A stretch of DNA of 8,224 bases from Promethearchaeota archaeon (GTDB taxonomy: Archaea; Asgardarchaeota; Lokiarchaeia; Sigynarchaeales; SOKP01), in NCBI GenBank assembly GCA_016839655.1, contig JAEOTW010000371.1, forward strand, positions 1-8,224, read 5' to 3'. Of this stretch, positions 1 through 5,349 are shown one piece after another. Numbering within the stretch: the first letter of the stretch is position 1; each line of letters starts with the position of its first letter. The notes beneath the pieces are model-generated. The model searched no databases. It was given only the letters and a program-made list of their open reading frames with translations, and was not told where the DNA came from. Position numbers and translations under genes: made by a program.

Positions 1-1291
1 CAAATTCTTTATCTAATGTATCAATGAAATCAGAAACTATATCTTTTTTTATTATTATATAATCACCATCAATAATAAAACCAAATTCTTCTGCCCAATC
101 GAATATTTTTTCAAGGAAAAAATCCTCATCCATTTTTAAAGCTTTCCTCATCATATTTATCTTCAAACGATCAGATACTTTTACCATTTTCTTTATTTTC
201 TCAATATTTTGGGATAAGCTGACTTCTTTTTCCTTTCTCTTTTTCACTTCTTTTTCCTTCCTCTTTTTCTCATCTTTTTCTTTTAGATATTCTATATCTT
301 TAATATATACAGTTACAATATATTTAATAATAAGTTGTAAAGCAAGTAGCTTTAACCCATCATGTGTGTTCTCTCTGATCTTGGGTGAAGATTCTATATA
401 TGAAATAAAACCCAATCTTTTTGCCAGTGTTTCACCCTCCACAGTAGTAACTCGCCTTTCCAAATCAGTTTTGTTCCCAATTAAAATTAATGATGTTTCT
501 GGTGATACTTCTATTATTTCTTTATACCAATTTTCTATATTTTCAAAAGATCTACGATTGTTAACATCATATACTAAGATTCCTGCTTCTGCATTTGCTA
601 TGTAACTTTGTCTTACACGTTTGAATTGCGGTTGACCTGCTAAGTTCCAAGCTACGAATCGAACCTTGCTATTTAAGGCTTTAAAATCAAATTCTATTTT
701 TGATATAGAACTACCTGTAGTCGATCTGTAATCTGTCTGAAAACTGGGATGCAAAATTCCCTGTGCTACACTTTTCTTTCCAACTCCTTTATCTCCACCA
801 AGAATTAGTTTAAATGCGTGTTCTCCAGTTTTTATTCTTATCTTCTGAATCGTACCTATTTTTCTTTTGCTGTATTGAGTACTGCTTACGTTTTGGGAGA
901 ATATTTTAGGAATTATGAGACTTACAGACTTTCCTTCAAGGATTCGGATAATTTTCTCTGTTGCTAAATAAGCATATATTAATGTAAAATCAATACGAGC
1001 TATAATAGTGAATATTGATATAAAAAAAGCTTTTGGTCCCGCTTCAAAAATTATAATTGTATATTGATCTTCATCGTAAATCCATGCCCCAAAAGAGCCT
1101 ATAGTAAATTTTTCCTTGATTTTTGTGATAATATTGTCAAATATTTTGATGGGATTTATTACTTCTGCCTTTTTTAAAGCCTCTATTAATGATCCTTCTC
1201 TATTTACAACTAAGACCATTAATAAATCTTTCCCATTTACACGCTTAAATTCTTTAAGTAAAGTTTTGATTTTATCTTTTTCTACCTTTTT
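1..1291 (-). CDS. Roadblock-small GTPase-winged helix fusion, partial (C-terminus beyond left edge)
   Basis: One uninterrupted frame of 430 codons. Residues about 8-115 have the alternating helix/strand pattern of a Roadblock/LC7 domain. A Ras/Arf-like GTPase follows: P-loop GDKGVGKKS (166-174), switch-I Thr in YRSTTG (188-193), G3 as WNLAGQ (215-220), NKTD (273-276) and a G5-like SSPK (301-304). A Lys/Glu-rich coiled coil (about 340-375) leads into a winged-helix-like tail ending IDGDYIII. Both Mg2+-binding positions look changed: Lys replaces the P-loop Ser/Thr and Asn replaces the G3 Asp, so nucleotide hydrolysis may be impaired. Roadblock-GTPase fusions are typical of Asgard archaea. The first in-frame ATG (1217-1219) would delete Roadblock helix 1. 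Upstream there is only a TGA (1292-1294) and no canonical start, so I annotate from the codon after TGA. A GTG with a possible GAGAG ribosome site lies here but is one base out of frame. The domain calls are confident; the start is not. Confidence 0.88.
223..270 (-). repeat. 24-bp tandem repeat within the GTPase coiled coil
   Basis: Two adjacent 24-bp units (223-246 and 247-270) agree at about 22 of 24 positions and encode a repeated eight-residue block of the KRKEKEVK type. The repeat is in frame and lengthens the charged linker between the GTPase and the winged helix. Such linkers commonly vary in length through slippage. Confidence 0.7.
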
Positions 1292-1521
1292 TCACCTCTC
1301 GATTCTTCCCACTCTTTAAATTTATCGTCTAAGAATCCAATAAAATCGTTTATATCTTCCTTATCTTCTATCTTTTCTGTAGGTTGATGTTTTTTAAATT
1401 CTAAATATCCCAACCGGGCAATTAGATTCTTTCTATCATCTTCAATAATCTCTTTATAATTATAATATGGAACGTTTGATTCTTTTACTACTTCTTTCCC
1501 AACTTCTTTTACAAACGAATG
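1282..1521 (-). pseudogene. In-frame continuation of the small gene beyond TAG; no own start
   Basis: After TAG 1522-1524 the same frame runs 79 codons to TAG 1282-1284. The reading is coding-like: charged helices, aromatic residues, a segment reading VPYYNYKEIIEDDRK, and an end of FKEWEESRGEKR. There is no ATG at all and only one internal TTG. The frame ends overlapping the first codons of the GTPase fusion; one extra A in the A6 run at 1289-1294 would join the two. It is either the second half of a gene interrupted by a nonsense change, or a gene read through at an amber codon. Type 'pseudogene' is provisional. Confidence 0.4.
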
Positions 1522-1740
1522 CTATCGTGAAGTACTTGAATATCTTATTATTTCTCCAAAATTGGAAATTTTATTTTGTTTTCTGAAAGCACTAACTTTC
1601 TCTGTAAATTTCGTTTTTAAGTTCTCAATTTTAAATAGGATTTCATACCCCGTAGCATTATTCTTAATCACCTCTTCCAAAGCTTTTAAAAATTCTAATT
1701 TATCCTTAATTAAGTCAGTTTCAAACTCTATTTCATCCAT
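1522..1740 (-). CDS. Small helical hypothetical protein (ends at an internal TAG; see 1282-1521)
   Basis: I do not recognise this 72-residue protein. It starts at ATG 1738-1740, is rich in Glu, Lys and Leu with heptad-like spacing, has no cysteine, and is probably a helical bundle or coiled coil. It lies between the JAMM gene and the GTPase fusion, on the same strand. No ribosome site is seen; the upstream bases are A/T-rich. The frame stops at TAG (1522-1524) but continues open for another 79 codons without a start of its own, so the real product may be about 152 residues. With no cysteine it cannot be the E2 conjugating enzyme expected beside an E1. It might be an adaptor for its neighbours, but that is only a guess from position. 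Confidence 0.5.
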   Translation of the reverse strand: MDEIEFETDLIKDKLEFLKALEEVIKNNATGYEILFKIENLKTKFTEKVSAFRKQNKISNFGEIIRYSSTSR

Positions 1741-1756
1741 TTTAAATCATTTTTTA

Positions 1757-1864
1757 TTATTTTTCATTTTTTATATCAAAATTATTGTCATATTCACAAC
1801 TTCCACACTTATTTTTGTTATTTGCTAGTTGTGCTTCTCGTTCTTTCTTCCAGTATTCAAGTTT
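1757..1864 (-). other. In-frame tail after the JAMM gene stop, with a CGSC motif
   Basis: Directly after the JAMM stop TAA (1865-1867) the same frame stays open for 35 codons to TAA 1757-1759. It begins KLEYWKKEREAQLA and contains KCGSCEYD, half of a zinc-ribbon-like CxxC pair. No start codon precedes it in frame. It may be a C-terminal extension cut off by a recent stop or read through, or just AT-rich spacer that happens to stay open. A 35-codon run is only mildly improbable at this base composition. Confidence 0.3.
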
Positions 1865-3055
1865 TTATTCCCCAATTTTTTTTTTTAATTTATAATACCA
1901 ACTAAATTTTTTAGAGATTTTTTTTAAATCATTAAAAAGTGTTTTAATCTGACTTTTGAATTTATTTGATAATTCTATATTTAGAAGAAAATTAAATAGA
2001 GATACAAATTTAATAATTAACTCGAATGCCCTATGAGAAAATTCATTTTTATTCAATTTTTTCTTATTGAAGGATAAAACTCTTATATAAAATCCGAAAA
2101 AATTAAGATAGTAATCATTAGGAGTGATAATTATTTTCTTATCATAATCGATAACACAATTATAAACTTTTTGGAGAAAGTTATTACTTAATAATTCAGT
2201 TTTAATTGTTTGATTTACCTTTTGGAAATTTACATTTTCATCAGTGATATAAATTGGAATTTTTGCTTTAATATTTAAGTTAAAACAAGTCTGATTGTTA
2301 TCAACATTAGATTCCTCAAATATATCAATTTTATCAATTATTAATTTTGTTTTATTGATATCTTTAAATTTTTTTGGTAATTTCAACTCTATTGGCTTAA
2401 CTGTTAAGCTATCAACTAAATATGGTTTGATTGAATAATTTTCATAGATTACCGAGTTATTGAATGAAAATTCAATTTCATTCCAGATTTCTTCCAAATA
2501 GTCTCTAAGTTTATTTAGTATCATTATTTTTATTGAATTTTCATCAGGTCTATTTTTCAGTAACTTATTATTTATTATAAGATCTAAATCTTCATCAATA
2601 GAAATCAATAGGAATTCTGGAATATCAGGATCAATAAATTCAGCATGAATTTCTTTAGCTTTACTTTTTTTGCCCATTTGGTAAAAACATATCTCCTCTC
2701 CGTTTGTAACAATAGATAAGCAATTAGGAAATTGATTACTTAAGCTTATAAGAGTTGAGTCGTCAGTATGACTGTGGAAAATTTCACTTGAAAATGGGTG
2801 GGAATGATAGATACCAATTGGACCTATTCCTTGTGGCATTATAGAACTTATTTCTTGAAATTCTTGAGCGTGTGGAATTGCGCTTATAAGCGTTTGTTGT
2901 TCAAATCGTTTACACTCAATAATGGCTAAAACTCTTGGAATATCTTCTTTTTGATATCCAATTAACCATCCATATATCTCATTTTTACTGGATAAAGCTT
3001 GGCATTTTATTATATTAATGAATGCTTCCGATACATGGAAAATTTCTATAGAATT
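1865..3055 (-). CDS. JAMM/JAB (MPN+) domain metalloprotease-like protein
   Basis: JAMM proteases of the Rpn11/CSN5/prokaryotic JAB kind are Zn2+-dependent isopeptidases that remove or mature ubiquitin-like modifiers. Counting from the first codon after TGA 3056-3058, the 396-residue frame has the catalytic Glu in KNEIYGWLIGY (E26). HSHP follows (H84, H86), then Ser and Asp (S95, D98); the H-to-Ser spacing is one residue longer than the classic H-x-H-x7-S-x2-D. Residues beyond about 140 form a long domain I do not recognise, ending in a basic helix. A start at ATG 2837-2839 would remove E26 and the first half of the fold, so true coding reaches back to about 3040 or beyond. Yet no ATG, GTG or TTG occurs in frame there; a GTG at 3057-3059 is one base out of frame. 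It follows the UBA5-like E1, as deconjugases do in archaeal ubiquitin-like clusters. Confidence 0.85.
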   Translation of the reverse strand, partial: NSIEIFHVSEAFINIIKCQALSSKNEIYGWLIGYQKEDIPRVLAIIECKRFEQQTLISAIPHAQEFQEISSIMPQGIGPIGIYHSHPFSSEIFHSHTDDSTLISLSNQFPNCLSIVTNGEEICFYQMGKKSKAKEIHAEFIDPDIPEFLLISIDEDLDLIINNKLLKNRPDENSIKIMILNKLRDYLEEIWNEIEFSFNNSVIYENYSIKPYLVDSLTVKPIELKLPKKFKDINKTKLIIDKIDIFEESNVDNNQTCFNLNIKAKIPIYITDENVNFQKVNQTIKTELLSNNFLQKVYNCVIDYDKKIIITPNDYYLNFFGFYIRVLSFNKKKLNKNEFSHRAFELIIKFVSLFNFLLNIELSNKFKSQIKTLFNDLKKISKKFSWYYKLKKKIGE

Positions 3056-3105
3056 TCACACTTTTTTTTCTGAATTTCTTATAATTTTTTATTTACTTTA
3101 AATTA

Positions 3106-3209
3106 TTATTTCTTTCCGACCTTTTTATCCTCCCAATTTTTATAAGTGCTCATTAGTTTATCGATCTCATCAATTCTTTTTGGGTGTTAATTCTTTCGAC
3201 TTTCATCTT
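3106..3209 (-). other. Short coding-like stretch between E1 and the JAMM gene
   Basis: After the E1 stop the same frame continues in a coding-like way (KMKVERINTQK) and then closes. With a one-base shift at an A5 run, a second frame continues as RIDEIDKLMSTYKNWEDKK and ends at TAA 3106-3108. Small separate peptides are possible from ATG (17 residues starting MKVERI, or 15 residues starting MSTYKN). Either this is a broken C-terminal extension of the E1, which in UBA5 carries the E2- and modifier-binding region, or it is meaningless AT-rich spacer. I cannot decide between these. Confidence 0.25.
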
Positions 3210-4037
3210 TTATTCTTTAAGTTTTTCAATTAAATCATCTATTTCTCCTTTTGAAATTTTAGGTTTTACTGTTTTCGTATAGTTACGAGATTTTATACCG
3301 CAAATAGGACAATTTTCATCTCTTTTAGTTTCATAATGTAAAAATTTTCCTGTTATCATGTTATACATGAGATAATCAATCATTTCTCCAAACTTTAGTA
3401 TATATTTTAACATTTCTTGAATTTGAATGCTTGCCAAGATAGCCATAGTGGATGGTAAAGATGCGACACATGGTTCTCCTCTTTCATCGGGAATATCTAT
3501 AGATATGTCACTTATACATTTAGCGCAAGCGGTTTTGTATGGAATGATAGGATGAATATGACCAGATAAACCGCTTCTAGAAGCTCCTGCGTCTATGAAC
3601 GGAATCTTGAATAAGACACACTTGGCATTTAGATATTCTCTTGCGGGAATATTATCTAATCCATTTAAAATGATGTCAATTTGTTTAATTTCAGCTTCAA
3701 ACTGAGATTCGAAGTTTGGATCCATAATATCATTATTAAAATATTGTATTTTTACATCAGGATTTATTTCTTTCAAGATTTTTGAAGCAACTTTAACTTT
3801 TAGTTGCCCAATATGTTCTTCTTTAAACATATGTCTGTTTAAATTAACAATATCTACGGTGTCGAAATCGAATAGTGATAATTTCCCTATACCACATCTT
3901 ACTGCCATTTCAGCTGAAACACAACCAAGTCCTCCAATACCGACAATTCCGATATTGGATTTTCTAAGATCGTCCCAATTAACATCATAACCACACTCTT
4001 TTATTGCTTTTAATCTTGTATATCTATCTTGAGTCAT
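3210..4037 (-). CDS. UBA5-like E1 ubiquitin-like-modifier activating enzyme (ThiF/E1 superfamily)
   Basis: E1 enzymes adenylate the C-terminus of a ubiquitin-like protein and load it on a cysteine. This 275-residue protein has the nucleotide loop GIGGLG (33-38), the adenylation signature D59, N65, R68 and K82, and D128 in GLDN. Paired CxxC zinc ligands are C171/C174 and C243/C246. C190 in GEPCVASLPSTM sits at the UBA5 catalytic cysteine (human motif GVCAASLPTTM). Other UBA5-like stretches are RYTRLKAIKECG, AEMAVRCGIGKL, LKEINPDV, SGHIHPIIP and MLKYILKFG. MoeB, ThiF and UBA1 lack the ASLP(S/T)TM context. It has the UBA5 adenylation core (about 275 residues) without the long eukaryotic C-terminal tail. 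ATG 4035-4037 fits the family N-terminus and lies 14 bases after the zinc-ribbon gene, suggesting one transcript. The family call is from memory of human UBA5. Confidence 0.93.
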   Translation of the reverse strand: MTQDRYTRLKAIKECGYDVNWDDLRKSNIGIVGIGGLGCVSAEMAVRCGIGKLSLFDFDTVDIVNLNRHMFKEEHIGQLKVKVASKILKEINPDVKIQYFNNDIMDPNFESQFEAEIKQIDIILNGLDNIPAREYLNAKCVLFKIPFIDAGASRSGLSGHIHPIIPYKTACAKCISDISIDIPDERGEPCVASLPSTMAILASIQIQEMLKYILKFGEMIDYLMYNMITGKFLHYETKRDENCPICGIKSRNYTKTVKPKISKGEIDDLIEKLKE

Positions 4038-4051
4038 TATTAACCAGTCTC

Positions 4052-4606
4052 TTAATATCTTAAAGCTTTCGGAACTTTTGAAATTCTATTACAATAACCA
4101 CATTCAACTATTCCATTTATATCTATAGTTTTAATAGGGAGATTCCCACCACATTCTGGGCATTGAACACTCAAAGCTTCAATTTTTTGCTCCAATCCTA
4201 GCCGCAATTGATAAATTCTTGAATCATATTTTTTTAAAGTTTCAGAGATAATTTGCTCATTTTCTCCTGTAACCCACATTATTAATGTTCCAGAATGCCC
4301 AGAAGCCATAATTTGTATATCTATTAATTGGATCGACTCAGAATCTCGTATGATTAAAAATACAGCTGAGGCAAGATAATCTTGTTCCTTATCATCAAAT
4401 GATTCTTCTATAGGATCTTCAATAGGATCTAATCCTTTAAAAATATTGAGACTTGATTTAAATAATTGTCTTGGATTTGTTGACTTAAACTTGTATTTTT
4501 GACCTTTATTTGGATAATTATTCTGTTTTATCTGTCTAATTAACTTGATAGTTTTCTGTTTTATTTGTCTTTCTAAAATATCAACGCGATCCTCTTGGAT
4601 CAACAA
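4052..4606 (-). CDS. Zinc-ribbon protein with coiled-coil N-terminus, first gene of the E1 cluster
   Basis: I do not recognise the family. From TTG 4604-4606 the protein has 184 residues. A basic helical segment (1-30) precedes an acidic linker (57-75) and an alpha/beta region (78-145) with strands AVFLIIRD, IQLIDIQIM and GTLIMWVTG and a long helix. A C-terminal zinc ribbon follows: CPEC (C149, C152) and CGYC (C169, C172). The frame stays open upstream to a TAA at 4763-4765, and the nearby reading (SEIKREKLL) extends the helix, so the start is unsure. An out-of-frame ATG at 4649-4651 would join with one base removed from an A4 run. Only 14 bases separate it from the E1. It could be a substrate or E2 adaptor for the E1; it shows no E2 or ubiquitin fold. 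Confidence 0.65.
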   Translation of the reverse strand: MLIQEDRVDILERQIKQKTIKLIRQIKQNNYPNKGQKYKFKSTNPRQLFKSSLNIFKGLDPIEDPIEESFDDKEQDYLASAVFLIIRDSESIQLIDIQIMASGHSGTLIMWVTGENEQIISETLKKYDSRIYQLRLGLEQKIEALSVQCPECGGNLPIKTIDINGIVECGYCNRISKVPKALRY

Positions 4607-4736
4607 TTTTTCTCTCTTAATTTCAGAGAGATTTTCGTTTGAGCTCTTCCATAGGAAAATTTTGGTTCTATCTCCTATATATACTGGTGGATTTGGAAGT
4701 GTTGAATTTATAATTCCTGTGGCTACTATAGGCGAC

Positions 4737-4796
4737 CCATACCGGGAAATAGGAGAGTTTACTTATAGATATTGTGAAAAAATTAATGAGAAAAGA
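4737..4796. repeat. Direct repeat, copy A (60 bp)
   Basis: Starts CCATACCGGGAAATAGG and runs through a TATA-like TTTACTTATAGATATT to AATTAATGAGAAAAGA. It matches copy B (4818-4897) with one substitution (G 4774 against A 4863), if two short duplications inside copy B are ignored. Copy A carries GTG AAA AAA TTA ATG, opening a 19-codon frame (4774-4833); copy B carries ATG AAA AAA TTA ATG, the start of the downstream gene. Confidence 0.92.
4740..4772 (-). promoter_or_regulatory. Candidate TATA promoter for the zinc-ribbon/E1 cluster
   Basis: On the minus strand TATCTATAAG (4762-4772 region) is an archaeal TATA-like element. About 25 bases downstream is an ATG (4738-4740), the spacing of a leaderless start, but that frame stops after four codons, so it does not fix the gene's start. 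Copy B holds the same element near 4852-4860. Because the box reads CTTATAGATA on the other strand, it may serve both directions. Confidence 0.35.
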
Positions 4797-4817
4797 CCTA
4801 TGGAAAATGAAGGAATT

Positions 4818-4897
4818 CCATACCGGGAAATAGGGAAATAGGAGAGTTTACTTATAGATATTATGAAAAAATTAATGAGAAAATTAATGAGAAAAGA
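4818..4897. repeat. Direct repeat, copy B (80 bp) with nested 8-bp and 12-bp tandem duplications
   Basis: This is the same 60-bp unit as copy A, enlarged by a duplicated GGGAAATA (about 4834-4841) and a duplicated TTAATGAGAAAA (about 4872-4895). The 12-bp duplication is in frame and repeats three residues plus one (KLMRKLMRK) at the start of the downstream gene. The 8-bp one shifts the frame that runs in from upstream. Nested short duplications point to replication slippage. Confidence 0.9.
4841..4862 (+). promoter_or_regulatory. Candidate BRE-TATA element for the ATC-hydrolase-like gene
   Basis: Purine-rich GGAGAG (4841-4846) followed by TTTACTTATAGATA resembles a BRE plus TATA box. A transcript starting about 25 bases downstream would begin near 4878, so translation may start at ATG 4887 rather than 4863. 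The identical element in copy A (4752-4773) is a second possible promoter. Confidence 0.35.
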
Positions 4898-5306
4898 GAA
4901 AATTAATGAAAATCTTAAAAAATATGATCAGTCGCACTCTGATCAGATTTTCACTCCTGATTATATTAATTTTATGAAAGATTTTGCAAAAAAGTCTCAA
5001 GAAAAAATGTTTCTCGGTGACTGGGTTTTGGAATTTATTGATGGAGAAGGAAAACCGTTTACTTATGGATTTAACTTTACGCAATGCGGAAGTAACGAAT
5101 TAGCTAAAAAATTGGGAATGGAAAAATATATGCCTTTTATCTGTCTAGCAGATTTCACTGAAGCTACCGCTGCTGGTTTTGGCTTTACTCGCACTCAAAC
5201 GTTAGGTAATGGTGCCCCAATATGCGACCATCGCTATATAAAAGGTGGTTCCACACCACGAGGATGGCCACCAGAAAAAATTCAAGAGTACAAAGATAGA
5301 TACTAA
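4863..5306 (+). CDS. ATC-hydrolase-like (L-2-amino-thiazoline-4-carboxylate hydrolase family) protein, N-terminally short
   Basis: The 147-residue product matches the C-terminal core of the ATC hydrolase family as I recall it. GDWVLEFIDG, YGFNFTQCG, a helix with FICLADF, then FTRTQTLGNGAPICDHRY stands in the place of the family's TGTLAEG..CDFRF. A GGSTPRGWPPEK tail follows. The founding enzyme opens L-2-amino-thiazoline-4-carboxylate in bacterial cysteine synthesis; most archaeal relatives have no known substrate, so function is not assigned. Family members usually have roughly 50-100 more N-terminal residues. Here the N-terminus is a repeat-derived basic stretch (MKKLMRKLMRKEK), so the gene looks shortened or rebuilt by the duplication. 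Starts at 4863, 4875 and 4887 are all possible. It converges with the regulator gene downstream. Confidence 0.65.
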   Translation: MKKLMRKLMRKEKINENLKKYDQSHSDQIFTPDYINFMKDFAKKSQEKMFLGDWVLEFIDGEGKPFTYGFNFTQCGSNELAKKLGMEKYMPFICLADFTEATAAGFGFTRTQTLGNGAPICDHRYIKGGSTPRGWPPEKIQEYKDRY

Positions 5307-5315
5307 TAAGGGAAT

Positions 5316-5349
5316 CTTCAAAATTTTGACAACATTAATTATTTTGAAG
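5316..5349. terminator. Inverted repeat between convergent genes, candidate bidirectional terminator
   Basis: CTTCAAAAT (5316-5324) and ATTTTGAAG (5341-5349) form a perfect 9-bp stem with a 16-base loop, in the 43-bp gap between two convergent stop codons. The left arm also lies in the palindrome CAAAATTTTG (5319-5328). Archaeal termination depends more on T-runs than hairpins, so the role is inferred from position. Confidence 0.45.

Larger units (their letters stand above)
4545..4841 (+). pseudogene. Possible remnant of the ATC-hydrolase-like gene's 5' part (only 4640-4841 looks coding)
   Basis: On the plus strand a frame through 4640-4841 reads GGFGSVEFIIPVATIGDPYREIGEFTYRY and then charged residues, more protein-like than spacer. 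It enters the direct repeat, where the second copy carries an 8-bp duplication that brings in a stop. The repeated motif EKINEK of this frame reappears as EKINEN in the frame of the downstream ATC-hydrolase-like gene. This could be the displaced N-terminal part of that gene. The segment before about 4640 is antisense to the zinc-ribbon gene and probably has no meaning. Low confidence. Confidence 0.25.

Noticed and set aside
366..605. Open frame on the plus strand
   Set aside because: It is antisense to the GTPase domain (NKTD and Roadblock-GTPase motifs on the minus strand) and shows no protein-like features.
1116..1319. Open plus-strand frame starting with TTG
   Set aside because: It is antisense to the Roadblock domain; its Leu/Ile/Phe richness comes from the complement of Lys/Asn-rich coding sequence.
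1282..1740. Could the small gene be the missing E2 (UFC1-like)?
   Set aside because: It has no cysteine in either part and no E2 fold motifs, so it cannot carry a thioester.
1562..1828. Hydrophobic plus-strand frame that looks like a membrane protein
   Set aside because: It is the complement of Lys/Glu/Asn-rich minus-strand coding; no start signal, and it crosses a gene boundary.
3106..3209. Could the short frames here encode a UFM1-like modifier?
   Set aside because: Far too short (15-33 residues), helical and Lys-rich, with no beta-grasp pattern and no convincing C-terminal Gly.
4737..4897. CRISPR array or mobile-element terminal repeats
   Set aside because: There are only two direct copies, no regular spacers, no transposase and no inverted ends; nested slippage duplications explain them better.
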